In this document: positions 16,260 through 24,837 of the stretch, piece by piece
Layout: every line of letters begins with the position of its first letter
How positions within the stretch are numbered: the stretch's first letter is position 1
DNA from: Cohnella sp. WQ 127256
GTDB lineage: Bacteria > Bacillota > Bacilli > Paenibacillales > Paenibacillaceae
DNA length: 64,000 nt
Direction: 5' to 3'
Assembly (NCBI RefSeq): GCF_024519285.1
Contig: NZ_JAMZCY010000001.1
Span: forward strand, 496,001-560,000
Made by a program: the position numbers and the translations under genes
The notes under the pieces: model-generated
Databases searched by the model: none
Seen by the model: only the letters and a program-made list of their open reading frames with translations
Told to the model about the DNA's origin: nothing

Positions 16260-16281
16260 TATAACATACCGATCGGTACAG
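16260..16281 (+). promoter_or_regulatory. TetR operator copy next to the MFS gene
   Basis: TATAACATACCGATCGGTAC plus AG contains the perfect 12-bp palindrome TACCGATCGGTA at 16267-16278. It lies about 48 bases before the transporter start and matches the minus-strand copy at 16129-16150. Confidence 0.8.
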
Positions 16282-16329
16282 TATTATGCTTGGTAAATAA
16301 AGGATTATAAGAAGAGAGGTGTGTCAAAA

Positions 16330-17577
16330 GTGGAAAAACTCGAAGAAAAAGCGGTAGTCATTACCGAAGAGGCGTTTATCGTATCCGAATCTGTTCCAGT
16401 TACTAGAATGTCTCGCTTTGTAGCTCTGTTGTTCGCAACCTCCTGTGGGCTTGCTGTCGCCAATATCTACTACGCGCAACCACTACTGGACGCGCTGGCG
16501 AGCGAATTTGGTCTTGCTCATTCATCCGTAGGTATTGTCATTACCATTACTCAGATTTGTTATGCACTGGGACTTTTGATGCTTGTACCACTTGGTGATC
16601 TGCTAAATCGGCGTCGTCTGATTCCTGGTCTAATGCTATTATCCGTGTTGGCTCTAATCGTAGTTGGCATCGCAACCACCGGAACGGTACTGCTCATAGG
16701 CATGGCTGCGGTCGGACTGCTCGCTGTAGTGACTCAGATACTCGTGGCATTCGCGGCGACTTTGGCTGCTCCAGTCGAGCGCGGACGTATAGTCGGTTTG
16801 GTGACAAGCGGAGTCGTGATCGGCATTCTGCTTGCGCGATCCTTCGCTGGCGTATTGACCGATCTCGCTGGTTGGCGTTCGGTTTATTTCGTCTCCTCAG
16901 CGTTGATGCTCGTCATGGCTGGCGCGTTGTTCCGGGTGCTGCCGCATGATGAACGCGAAAAAGTATCACTTACCTATCCACAGCTTCTTCATTCAGTGCT
17001 TGCGTTGTTCATGCAAGAACGAATCTTACGCATTCGCGCCATACTGGCTATGCTGATTTTCACCGCATTCAGCATATTGTGGACTTCGCTGGTACTGCCT
17101 CTAAGCAGCCCACCGCTGTCGCTTTCTCATACCGTAATTGGAGCTTTTGGTCTCGCTGGCGTTGCTGGAGCGCTAGCGGCAGCTCGGGCCGGACGGCTCG
17201 CCGATCGAGGTTTAGGACAGAGAACGACTGGCGTCGCGCTAATTCTATTGCTGGTATCATGGCTACCAATCAGCTATACCGAACAATCACTGTTCGCATT
17301 GGTCGTTGGAATTATCCTCCTCGATCTAGCAGTGCAAGCCGTACATGTCACAAACCAGAGCTTAATCTTTGACTCTCGCCCTGAGGCACGCAGTCGGCTT
17401 ACCGCCGGCTACATGATTTTCTATTCCATAGGCAGCGCCACTGGTTCCATCGCTTCGACCAGTATCTACGCATTCGCCGGCTGGAAAGGCGTATGCCTGC
17501 TGGGTGCTGCTGTCAGTACTTTGGCCCTCCTATTTTGGGCATTGACTCTCCGCTCACGGGTTGTTGAGTCGAAATAA
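16330..17577 (+). CDS. MFS transporter, probable drug or metabolite exporter
   Basis: The roughly 415-residue protein has about 12 membrane segments and the MFS loop motif PLGDLLNRRRLIPG after the second segment, so it is a proton-driven major facilitator. It starts with a soluble acidic tail (EKLEEKAVVITEEAF). GTG 16330 is preferred because GAGAGGTG ends 7 bases before it; GTG 16321 would sit on the ribosome binding site. The gene looks richer in GC and in Ala/Arg GCN/CGN codons than the AT-rich tetR beside it, perhaps a sign of separate origin. Control by the divergent TetR protein is implied by the twin operators. The substrate cannot be deduced. Confidence 0.82.
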   Translation: MEKLEEKAVVITEEAFIVSESVPVTRMSRFVALLFATSCGLAVANIYYAQPLLDALASEFGLAHSSVGIVITITQICYALGLLMLVPLGDLLNRRRLIPGLMLLSVLALIVVGIATTGTVLLIGMAAVGLLAVVTQILVAFAATLAAPVERGRIVGLVTSGVVIGILLARSFAGVLTDLAGWRSVYFVSSALMLVMAGALFRVLPHDEREKVSLTYPQLLHSVLALFMQERILRIRAILAMLIFTAFSILWTSLVLPLSSPPLSLSHTVIGAFGLAGVAGALAAARAGRLADRGLGQRTTGVALILLLVSWLPISYTEQSLFALVVGIILLDLAVQAVHVTNQSLIFDSRPEARSRLTAGYMIFYSIGSATGSIASTSIYAFAGWKGVCLLGAAVSTLALLFWALTLRSRVVESK

Positions 17578-17632
17578 TGCTGGTGTACCATGTTCGACAT
17601 ACCAAGCAGCTAATCAGTCATGTAACAGCGAA

Positions 17633-18535
17633 TCAAGTTGATTTTCTTTTACGGAAGTTAATCCCGCCTATTCCTAGAGAAACAAGGATAATGATAAGCG
17701 ATATTTGATCCGTCAAGGTTAAATGTTCATGAAGGAATAACATTCCCAGAATGACCCCGACAAGGGGAACCAAGTAATTGTTGAGCGAAGCAAATATAGG
17801 ACCAGATTTATTGATAAGCAGATTGTAGAGCATATATACAATACCTGCGTGAAAAACACCAAGAATGACGAGGGCAAGCCACTGCGAATAACTTAAAATT
17901 ACTTCCATGGGACTTTCAAATATAAAAGCCAAAGGAATCAATAGAACGGCGGCAATTAACAACACATTCCTCATGGCTATTAATGGTGAGATAGAGGGCA
18001 ATCGGTTTATTAAGATTAACGAACCGGCAAAGCTAAACGCAGCCCCTAGAATAGCTAATATCCTATATATGTCGTGACTCACTGATGTAAATGAGATATC
18101 CGGCGCAATGAGTATTAGTAATCCAATAAATCCACATAAAACACTTATCCACTTTAAGGCGTTTATTTTTTCCTTCGGTACAAAAATCGCTGTCAACAGA
18201 ATAGTGAAAATAGGAATCGTCCCCATGAGAATGGATGACAGACTGCTGCTGATCCGTTGTTGCCCCCACCCGATTAAGAAAAATGGAATCACCGCTTCCA
18301 ACAACGCAATCCAAAAATAGGATAACCACTGTTTTTTAGATGTTTTGGGCTGGTTATGGCTTGGGCGATCTTTAACGAATAAAGATAATATACCTAAAGT
18401 AGCTGCTCCAAAAAGTGCCTTATATGCAGCCAATGTAAGTGGTTGTATGTCATCGACAACGATTTTAACGAAGAAAAATTGAGAACCCCAGATAACTCCT
18501 ATAACGAGTAATAAGATATAATTTGTCCAACGCAT
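17633..18535 (-). CDS. EamA/DMT-family permease (downstream copy)
   Basis: The 300-residue membrane protein has ten predicted helices in two EamA repeats (first near 5-140, second near 150-295). Typical motifs are GVIWGSQFFFVKIVVDDIQPL at the N-terminus, SLSSILMGTIPIFTILLTA at the end of the first repeat and SLNNYLVPLVGVILGMLFLHE in the second. Such permeases export amino acids or other small metabolites. AGGAGGATTATCT precedes the ATG. It is 29 bases downstream of a second EamA gene on the same strand, and the pair is divergent from a MocR regulator. Confidence 0.85.
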   Translation of the reverse strand: MRWTNYILLLVIGVIWGSQFFFVKIVVDDIQPLTLAAYKALFGAATLGILSLFVKDRPSHNQPKTSKKQWLSYFWIALLEAVIPFFLIGWGQQRISSSLSSILMGTIPIFTILLTAIFVPKEKINALKWISVLCGFIGLLILIAPDISFTSVSHDIYRILAILGAAFSFAGSLILINRLPSISPLIAMRNVLLIAAVLLIPLAFIFESPMEVILSYSQWLALVILGVFHAGIVYMLYNLLINKSGPIFASLNNYLVPLVGVILGMLFLHEHLTLTDQISLIIILVSLGIGGINFRKRKST

Positions 18536-18564
18536 AGATAATCCTCCTGCTTGAGTTGCATCTA

Positions 18565-19488
18565 TTATTCTCTCCGCACGTCAGGCTTAACCTTCTTGAA
18601 ATTAACATTGGTACCGATGACTCCGCCGATGATTATAATTGCTCCAATGATATGAAAATATCGAAGCTGCTCATTTAGGAATAACACCCCGGCAGCCATG
18701 GTTATTAAAGTAGCTAAATTACTGAAGACACTCATTTGTGAGGCCTTCATGATCGATAGTGCATAATTGGATAGCAACGCTGTTCCCAGAGAAGAAAGAA
18801 CTCCTAAATATATAATGGAAAGCAAAAAGTCAGTGTTAGTAAAGGGTTGAAAAAAATGGGGTAATGTATTTGACGTCTGATGTTGAACAAGTGCAGCGAA
18901 ATTAAAAACAATAAAACCGATCAGCAGCATGACATAGGTGAGATCGTACAAGGAGTATTTCCTGGTAAGCTTGCTCGCGAGCACATTGTAACCAGATGCC
19001 GATAAGGCCGATAGGAGAATAAGAATAGAGCCTAGAAAGCTTGAGCCTGCCAGATCGAAGCCCTTCATTGCAAAAATATAGATAACTCCTGCTGTTGATA
19101 GGAAGGTAGCCAGTTTTTGTTGAAGAGACGAAGTCTCTTTTAATAAAATTGCGGCTAACACTAAAGTGAAAACAGGAACGCTGGCTTGAATAATTCCTGC
19201 TTCAGAGGAAGAAGAATAAGAAAGCCCGAAGGCTTGAAATGCAAAAAAACATGCAGGATAAAGGACAGCCAGCGGCAATATGGAAACCATATCCTTCAGC
19301 TTCATCGTGATTTTGATTTTTCCCAGCACGAGTGGGATAGAGGCTGCAAGTAAGGATAGTGTGAACCGATGAGCTAACGTATCGATCGGACTGGCAGCGG
19401 TCAGAGCTACTTTTGTAAACATGAATGATAATCCAATAATCAAAGCGTATAGAAACGCCGCGGCATATGCCTTTTTTGATGTTGACAT
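18565..19488 (-). CDS. EamA/DMT-family permease (upstream copy)
   Basis: The 307-residue ten-helix transporter has two EamA repeats, including AAFLYALIIGLSFMFTKVALTAAS and ASVPVFTLVLAAILLKET in the first and LGTALLSNYALSIMKASQMSVF in the second. GGAGGGTTTGCA precedes the ATG. It is the first gene of a two-gene unit whose members are only distantly alike, so they may form a heteromer or transport different solutes. The promoter region is shared with the divergent MocR-type gene. Confidence 0.86.
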   Translation of the reverse strand: MSTSKKAYAAAFLYALIIGLSFMFTKVALTAASPIDTLAHRFTLSLLAASIPLVLGKIKITMKLKDMVSILPLAVLYPACFFAFQAFGLSYSSSSEAGIIQASVPVFTLVLAAILLKETSSLQQKLATFLSTAGVIYIFAMKGFDLAGSSFLGSILILLSALSASGYNVLASKLTRKYSLYDLTYVMLLIGFIVFNFAALVQHQTSNTLPHFFQPFTNTDFLLSIIYLGVLSSLGTALLSNYALSIMKASQMSVFSNLATLITMAAGVLFLNEQLRYFHIIGAIIIIGGVIGTNVNFKKVKPDVRRE

Positions 19489-19526
19489 TGCAAACCCTCC
19501 GATGTTGTCGTTTGTTTATATCGTCA

Positions 19527-19584
19527 TTGTAAGAGTCAATGCACACTGTTACAATGTGAAAAAACAACAACTGTACCGGTACAG
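19527..19584 (+). promoter_or_regulatory. MocR gene promoter with a 14-bp perfect palindrome
   Basis: TTGTAA (19527-19532) and TACAAT (19550-19555) are 17 bases apart and make a good sigma-A promoter for the MocR gene. CTGTACCGGTACAG at 19571-19584 is a perfect palindrome just downstream, about where transcription has started. This fits autorepression and control of the divergent EamA genes. Confidence 0.7.
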
Positions 19585-19597
19585 AAGGGTGAAGATC

Positions 19598-20950
19598 ATG
19601 TTTAAGTTTAATGAGATTTCCTACGATTTGGAGCAAGCTATTAAATCCTCGACATACAAAGAAGGCGAGAAGCTTCCATCTATTCGTGCTCTATGTAATC
19701 AGTATCATTGTAATAAGAGCACAGTGATTCAGGCGCTACAGGAGCTTGAGAAAAGGCATGTCATCTACTCAGTTCCACGGAGTGGGTATTATGTATTAAA
19801 GAAATCATTTCAGCCATTAGACGAAAAAAAGAACGTGTATGATTTTGCGACTTCCGCCCCCGATTGGAACGAGTTTCCTTATGCTGACTTTCAACACTGT
19901 ATCCTTAAAGCCATAGATGCGTACCAGCAAGAATTGTTTATCTATGGTACGTCCAAAGGTTTACCATCTCTGCTTAAGGTGGTTCAAAGACAGCTGGAGA
20001 ATGATCAAGTATTCGCAAAAGAAGAGCATATTATGGTCACATCCGGTGTACAACAGGCGCTATTTATTTTGCAGTCGATTCCTTTTCCGAATCAGAGAAG
20101 GAAAATACTCGTTGAGCAGCCGGGATACCATCTTCTAATCGATTACATTAATCAATATGGACTCGAAGCTATTGGAATTGCGCGATCGGCTCAGGGCATT
20201 GACTTGAACCGGCTTGAACAGATCTTTCAACAGGAAGACATTAAATTTTTTTATTCGATGCCTCGATTTCATAATCCACTAGGAACGTCTTATTCGAAAG
20301 AAGAAAAGATAGAGATTGTAAGGCTTGCGGAGAAATATGATGTATACATTGTTGAGGATGACTTTTTGGCGGACTTTGATCGGGATACAAAAAGAGACCC
20401 GCTCTATGCCTATGACAGACATGAACGGGTCATCTATCTAAAGAGCTACTCCAAAATTATGTTCCCAGGGCTTCGGGTCGGTATTGCGGTTGTACCCCCT
20501 GCGCTGTTGCAAGCATTTCATCAATATAAGAAATATATCGATATTGACAGCCCTATGATTTCGCAAGCGGCTTTAGAAATTTATATGAAAAGTGGAATGT
20601 TCGATCATCATAAATTTAGAATTCAAACTTCTTATATCAAGCGTTCCCAAGCGTTGAATGATGCAATACAACAATTTATTGGAGAATCACTGCCGGGCGT
20701 TGTCTCTGTCCATCAACCGACACAGGTCATGCATACACACATTGCACTGGATAAACAGGTAAATCTTAATCAACTTGTATTACATGCCAAGAAAAGAAAC
20801 GTGGCAATTGAAACAGCTGATCGAAATTATTTAACAGAGTTCCCAAGAGAGAAGATTCTCAAGCTTAACGTATCCAATATTTCGGCAGAACTGATCGGCG
20901 AAGGAATGGAAAAGGTAGCAGAAGCTATAAAAGCCAGTGTAAATCGGTGA
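19598..20950 (+). CDS. MocR/PdxR-type regulator: GntR HTH fused to an aminotransferase-like domain
   Basis: This 450-residue regulator has an N-terminal GntR winged helix (EGEKLPSIRALCNQYHCNKSTVIQALQELEKRHVIYSVPRSGYYVL, residues 22-68) and a fold-type I aminotransferase domain (about 90-445). The PLP lysine lies in YLKSYSKIMFPGLRVGI. Such proteins bind PLP or amino-acid aldimines and change DNA binding. ATG 19598 is chosen because it begins the HTH domain and follows GAAGGGTGAAG; the frame is open further upstream without conserved residues. Two exporter genes are divergent, so the effector is probably the exported amine or amino acid. Confidence 0.88.
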   Translation: MFKFNEISYDLEQAIKSSTYKEGEKLPSIRALCNQYHCNKSTVIQALQELEKRHVIYSVPRSGYYVLKKSFQPLDEKKNVYDFATSAPDWNEFPYADFQHCILKAIDAYQQELFIYGTSKGLPSLLKVVQRQLENDQVFAKEEHIMVTSGVQQALFILQSIPFPNQRRKILVEQPGYHLLIDYINQYGLEAIGIARSAQGIDLNRLEQIFQQEDIKFFYSMPRFHNPLGTSYSKEEKIEIVRLAEKYDVYIVEDDFLADFDRDTKRDPLYAYDRHERVIYLKSYSKIMFPGLRVGIAVVPPALLQAFHQYKKYIDIDSPMISQAALEIYMKSGMFDHHKFRIQTSYIKRSQALNDAIQQFIGESLPGVVSVHQPTQVMHTHIALDKQVNLNQLVLHAKKRNVAIETADRNYLTEFPREKILKLNVSNISAELIGEGMEKVAEAIKASVNR

Positions 20951-20990
20951 AGGGCTTGCGCAAGAGATGAAATGTAGCGCTTTAACGATG

Positions 20991-21908
20991 TTATCCGAGC
21001 CTGGACACCGAATCAGCGTACCGCTTGGGCGAGATGCCCTCTGCACGTTTGAAAAGCTTGCTGAAATAATAAAGATCGGGTATGCCAATCTGCTCTGCAA
21101 CTTGCCGGACGTTCCATTTTCTCCGTCGCAATAATCGCTTCGCCTCGTCTATGCGCAGGCGCAATAAATACTCAGAGATAGACTGGCCCGTCGCCTGTCG
21201 GAAAATCGTACCGAAATATTTAGGCGTTAGCGAAGCCCTCTTTGCCAGTATGCCGGCGCTGATCGGTTCGACGAAATGTTCTTCCATATAGGAGATCGCG
21301 TTAAGCACCAATTCCGCATGCGAATGATCGATTCTAACCCCTTCCTTGGTCATTAATTCACGATGGATGAGACCGATCAACCTTAGCATCGTCGCTTTGA
21401 GCCATAGCCAAGAATCCATTCTCGATTCTTCGAATCCGGTGCAAAGCTCACGAAACACTTCGTAGAACTGCTGAACTTCGATAGGCTGCAGCTTCTCTGG
21501 AATATCTAGCTCGGCAACTTCCACGGTAGGTCGCTGCCCCAGCCAGCTCTCGGAATCCGTCTCCGCATGATCTCCTTTCTTGCCCAAGTAAACCGAATAA
21601 GGGGAGAAATCCATTCCTTCCCCTAGAAAAACGAAATCAAAGTGTACGGCGAAGCATTGCATCGGCATATCGTCCCCGACCGTCATCTCGTTCTCAAGAT
21701 GCGGCCGAATATGCACGAGATCCCCTCCACGAATCGAATAAGTGCGATTCTCGATTCGGACCGTCCCACTTCCCTTCACGACGTAAATGAGCTCGTGATC
21801 GTAAATAAAGCGCCTGGGTACTTGGCACCCTGCCGGCAGTTCGACCTCATGCACGTAACGTACGTAAGGAGAAATCGTTCGGTAATCTACCCGCAACAAC
21901 TCGCTCAT
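20991..21908 (-). CDS. AraC-family regulator with cupin-type sensor domain
   Basis: The 305-residue protein has an N-terminal AraC cupin (ELPAGCQVPRRFIYDHELIYVVKGSGTVRIENRTY, about 23-60) and a C-terminal double HTH ending in YYFSKLFKRAEGISPKRYADS. ATG 21908 is chosen because GGAGGAG lies just upstream; the frame continues upstream to 21980 without a better site. It is divergent from a PhyH-family dioxygenase gene with an intergenic gap of 117 bases, so it is the probable activator of that gene. Confidence 0.87.
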   Translation of the reverse strand: MSELLRVDYRTISPYVRYVHEVELPAGCQVPRRFIYDHELIYVVKGSGTVRIENRTYSIRGGDLVHIRPHLENEMTVGDDMPMQCFAVHFDFVFLGEGMDFSPYSVYLGKKGDHAETDSESWLGQRPTVEVAELDIPEKLQPIEVQQFYEVFRELCTGFEESRMDSWLWLKATMLRLIGLIHRELMTKEGVRIDHSHAELVLNAISYMEEHFVEPISAGILAKRASLTPKYFGTIFRQATGQSISEYLLRLRIDEAKRLLRRRKWNVRQVAEQIGIPDLYYFSKLFKRAEGISPKRYADSVSRLG

Positions 21909-22025
21909 GATCTCCTCCGCGAAAGATTCGACTTTTTTACAAATATCACGGAAATCCCTCCATCGCCATTCGTGGTCCACCTTATTATAATACAGTCAAA
22001 GACATACACAAGGAGGAACTAGAGG

Positions 22026-22835
22026 ATGAGTACATCAATGAAAACGCAAACGCCAATTACGCAAGAACACATCGACTTTTATCAGGAAAATGGGTTTGTA
22101 AAGGTGGTTGGCATGCTGACACCAGGGGAATTGGCAGAACTGCGAGTCTATCTAGAGGAAGCGATGCAATCCGAAGGAGAAAATTCCAAAACTACAGATC
22201 AGATTGGTGGTTCGTATTACCGTGTTCTGAATCAGAAGGTCAACTTATGGCGCTATCACGCCGGAATGGGAAAGTACAGCTTTCACCCCCGTTTCGCACA
22301 ATCCGCCTTGGAACTGACAGGTGCTAGCGGCATTCGATTCTTCCACGATCACGGTCTATGGAAGATGCCAGAGGATTCTAAAGCGACACCCTGGCACCAA
22401 GATACGCCGTACTGGCCGGTCAACGATGCCCAAGCGGGAATGATGTCAATCTGGATCACGCTCGACGACGTGGACGTTAACAATGGGTGTATGGCATTCG
22501 TCCCGAAATCCCACAATTTTGGTAAGTTGACCGGAATCGACTTCCTTAATCCGCAAAACATATTCGATTATGTGGAAGGCGGAAAAGAAGAGAAACAGAA
22601 ACCCGTCATCGTGCCTCTCAAAGCCGGCAGTTGTACGTTCCACAATGGCTTGACCTTTCACTACGCACACTCAAACGTGACGGATAAACCGCGACGCGTT
22701 CTGGCGATTATTTTCATGCCGGACGGCATCACATACAACGGCAAGGAACATATGGTCACGGATGGCCTGGGTTTCGTTGCCGGACAACCGATCACAGGTC
22801 CGCGTTTCCCCTTGTTGGCCAAATCCGAAGAATAG
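22026..22835 (+). CDS. Phytanoyl-CoA dioxygenase (PhyH) family Fe(II)/2-oxoglutarate oxygenase
   Basis: The 269 residues contain the facial-triad motif HxD in ATPWHQDTPYWPV (near 125) and a distal histidine in TFHNGLTFHYAHSNVTDKPRRVLAIIF, whose arginine would bind 2-oxoglutarate. The TITLDDVDVNNGCMAFVPKSH-like core is typical of PhyH proteins. The substrate is not evident; related enzymes hydroxylate small molecules or secondary metabolites. AAGGAGGAACTAGAGG precedes the ATG. It is the only gene in its unit and ends at a strong terminator. Regulation by the divergent AraC protein is likely. Confidence 0.85.
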   Translation: MSTSMKTQTPITQEHIDFYQENGFVKVVGMLTPGELAELRVYLEEAMQSEGENSKTTDQIGGSYYRVLNQKVNLWRYHAGMGKYSFHPRFAQSALELTGASGIRFFHDHGLWKMPEDSKATPWHQDTPYWPVNDAQAGMMSIWITLDDVDVNNGCMAFVPKSHNFGKLTGIDFLNPQNIFDYVEGGKEEKQKPVIVPLKAGSCTFHNGLTFHYAHSNVTDKPRRVLAIIFMPDGITYNGKEHMVTDGLGFVAGQPITGPRFPLLAKSEE

Positions 22836-22867
22836 CCTCGTCTGTTGAACGTCTAATTCGACGAATT

Positions 22868-22902
22868 GCTGTTCCCTATTTGAAACTTGGGAACAGCATT
22901 TT
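22868..22902 (+). terminator. Rho-independent terminator after the PhyH gene
   Basis: GCTGTTCCC (22868-22876) pairs with GGGAACAGC (22889-22897), followed by ATTTTT. Confidence 0.88.
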
Positions 22903-23039
22903 TGTGATCATTTCCGTTGATGATATAATATATCAGTCGCAGGCTTAGCGAGACCAAGCGAGACATATGCGTTTAGTTTTTTTACTAACGGTATCCATTC
23001 GGTTATCGATAATAATCCTAGAAGGTCAGGGAGGAAGAA

Positions 23040-23492
23040 ATGAAAAGCCATATTCAGAGAGGAATTACCGGTTTTACGACCATGGATAATATAAGAGTCC
23101 CACTTGATCGACAAAGCTTTGTAAGCTTTATTCATGCCGTTGTGAAAGGGAAGGTGGAGTGGGAGGATATTGATCTCGTGGGTAAGAACTACTACTGGTT
23201 CCTAGTCTCGACCAACGGGCAGCAATTAAGCTTCTTCTTGAATGCTTATTATCCCCTTGCGGCTATCCGAATAGAATCGCCCAAGAGTGAATTTGGATAT
23301 TTGAAGGCCATGGAGCTGGAGGAGCAATTTCCTAGTCTGGGGCTGTTCCAATATCAAGTATTGAGTCGTGAAGAGCTTGATGAAGAGTTGTTGGTGGAAG
23401 AGATCGAACAACTAGATGAAGTAGAGAAAAAGCAGGCAGAGTACTGGAAACCGAGGACGATCGAGGAAATCATATTCAATAATTGGGATTGA
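23040..23492 (+). CDS. Hypothetical protein (150 aa)
   Basis: I do not recognise this family. GGGAGGAAG just before the ATG is a strong ribosome binding site, and the protein has good codon structure. The first two thirds look like a small alpha/beta domain (NIRVPLDRQSFVSFIHAVVKG, WFLVSTNGQQLSFFLNAYY). Residues 105-150 are very acidic and probably helical (EELDEELLVEEIEQLDEVEKK), ending in RTIEEIIFNNWD. No signal peptide or membrane helix is seen, so it is cytoplasmic. It stands alone between terminators. Confidence 0.7.
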   Translation: MKSHIQRGITGFTTMDNIRVPLDRQSFVSFIHAVVKGKVEWEDIDLVGKNYYWFLVSTNGQQLSFFLNAYYPLAAIRIESPKSEFGYLKAMELEEQFPSLGLFQYQVLSREELDEELLVEEIEQLDEVEKKQAEYWKPRTIEEIIFNNWD

Positions 23493-23744
23493 GCGGGTTG
23501 TGTCGAATTTGAAGAATATGACCTTACAAAAGGGCAGTACTTGTACCTTGTGCGAATATGTGAAAACCCAGGAATCATTCAAGAACGCTGAAATATTGAA
23601 ATCACGAAGCTACTTCATCATATACATCGCAAATACAACTGCACTAAGTCGATAGCGAGTCTGTAAAATAGATAGGTTAACAGCGCATCGTTCACTGCAA
23701 TTAAGATTTATAAATGAAGGGTTGATCTATCAACTCATGCAATG
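23493..23744. other. Intergenic stretch with no identified feature
   Basis: About 250 bases between the hypothetical gene and the terminator at 23745 contain no open frame with a start signal, no repeats and no recognisable RNA structure. Confidence 0.4.
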
Positions 23745-23786
23745 AGGCTGACACAGAGAGTCTAAGTAGACCTTCTGAGTCAGCCT
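23745..23786. terminator. Hairpin between converging genes, probable bidirectional terminator
   Basis: AGGCTGAC (23745-23752) pairs with GTCAGCCT (23779-23786), and an inner GAGTCT / AGACCT stem is almost complete. T-runs are weak on both sides (TTGTT on the plus strand). It separates the plus-strand hypothetical gene from the minus-strand lactonase gene. Confidence 0.6.
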
Positions 23787-23807
23787 TGTTGAATGTGTCT
23801 ATCTTAT

Positions 23808-24719
23808 TTATCCTAGGTATGGAATCGCGGGAGTTCCTCGGATTCCTAGATCCGCACAGAAGATTCCACCAGCGTGAGGTTGTTTAGCAAGCTCATCTTC
23901 ACTGAGCCCGATACGAGCTGTACTAATGTATAGTTTGTCTAGATTTGGACCGCCGAAAGTGCATGATGTCACCTGAGAAGCAGGAACGGGAATGGAGGCT
24001 AACTGTTGTCCGGTGAATGGATTCCATCTTGTTACACACCAACCGCCCCAGTGAGCAACCCAGATCATCCCTTCCGAGTCGATCGTCATTCCGTCAGGGA
24101 AACCTGGATATGAAATCTCCACCGCAACTCTTCGCTCGCTAATTGCACCGGTTTCAATTTCATAGTCAAACGCTACGACCTGCTGCGTGGGTGTGTCGAT
24201 ATAATACATGATTTTATTATCCGAAGACCAGGCTAGTCCGTTTGAAATACTAACTTCTGATAAGAGAGGTTTTACCGAATGATCAGTGTCCAAGCAGTAT
24301 AAAGCCCCTTTTGAAGGCTTGTCTTTCATCGACATCGTTCCCGCCAAAAATCGTCCAGCGGGATCGCATTTGCCATCGTTAAAACGATTATCAGTAAGAG
24401 CTTCCTCCATTTCCGCGAGTAATGAGATTTCGTTCGTATCCGGATCAAAGGTATGAAATCCATTTTGCAAGGTTATAACTAAGCCACCCGAAAGTCTTGG
24501 AACAACTGAACTGACATAAGGCGTACACTCAATGGTTTTGTCAGATTCAGGTTCATTGGGGTAGTGAATATGAAGTTTTTGTCCTAAAATATCAACCCAA
24601 TATAGACAACCTTTAACGGTATCCCAAACAGGTCCTTCAGCTAAAGCCGCCTTCGCATCGCACACCAACTTGAGGTTCATCGTTGAATCCTGCATGTAAA
24701 TATCCCCGCTTTCATTCAT
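23808..24719 (-). CDS. SMP-30/gluconolactonase/LRE family protein
   Basis: The roughly 300-residue six-bladed propeller lactonase has metal-site motifs EGPVWDTVKGCLYWVDILGQ (glutamate ligand near 28), RFNDGKCDPAGRFLAGTM, SNGLAWSSDNKIMYYIDTPTQQV and FPDGMTIDSEGMIWVAHW. Such enzymes hydrolyse sugar lactones in the cytoplasm. An internal ATG at 24695 has a GCGGGG site upstream and is a possible start, shortening the protein by 8 residues. It stands alone and gives no pathway context. Confidence 0.86.
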   Translation of the reverse strand: MNESGDIYMQDSTMNLKLVCDAKAALAEGPVWDTVKGCLYWVDILGQKLHIHYPNEPESDKTIECTPYVSSVVPRLSGGLVITLQNGFHTFDPDTNEISLLAEMEEALTDNRFNDGKCDPAGRFLAGTMSMKDKPSKGALYCLDTDHSVKPLLSEVSISNGLAWSSDNKIMYYIDTPTQQVVAFDYEIETGAISERRVAVEISYPGFPDGMTIDSEGMIWVAHWGGWCVTRWNPFTGQQLASIPVPASQVTSCTFGGPNLDKLYISTARIGLSEDELAKQPHAGGIFCADLGIRGTPAIPYLG

Positions 24720-24784
24720 TTATTCAAAGTTTAGTCTTCGATCAACATAGCACGATTAAAGTTGGATTCTCAAGGGGAGTTAAC

Positions 24785-24825
24785 AAAAAAAGCTGGCCCG
24801 TAGATAACGACGGGGCCAGCTTTTT
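24785..24825 (-). terminator. Terminator of the DHA2 transporter gene
   Basis: AGCTGGCCC (24790-24798) pairs with GGGCCAGCT (24813-24821) with A-runs on the left and T-runs on the right, so it can work in both directions. It lies just after the stop of the minus-strand pump gene. Confidence 0.85.
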
Positions 24826-24837
24826 CAGTACTTGTTC

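Noticed and set aside
23493-23744. Search for a small RNA or gene between the hypothetical and lactonase genes
   Set aside because: No start signal, repeat or paired structure apart from the terminator that follows.
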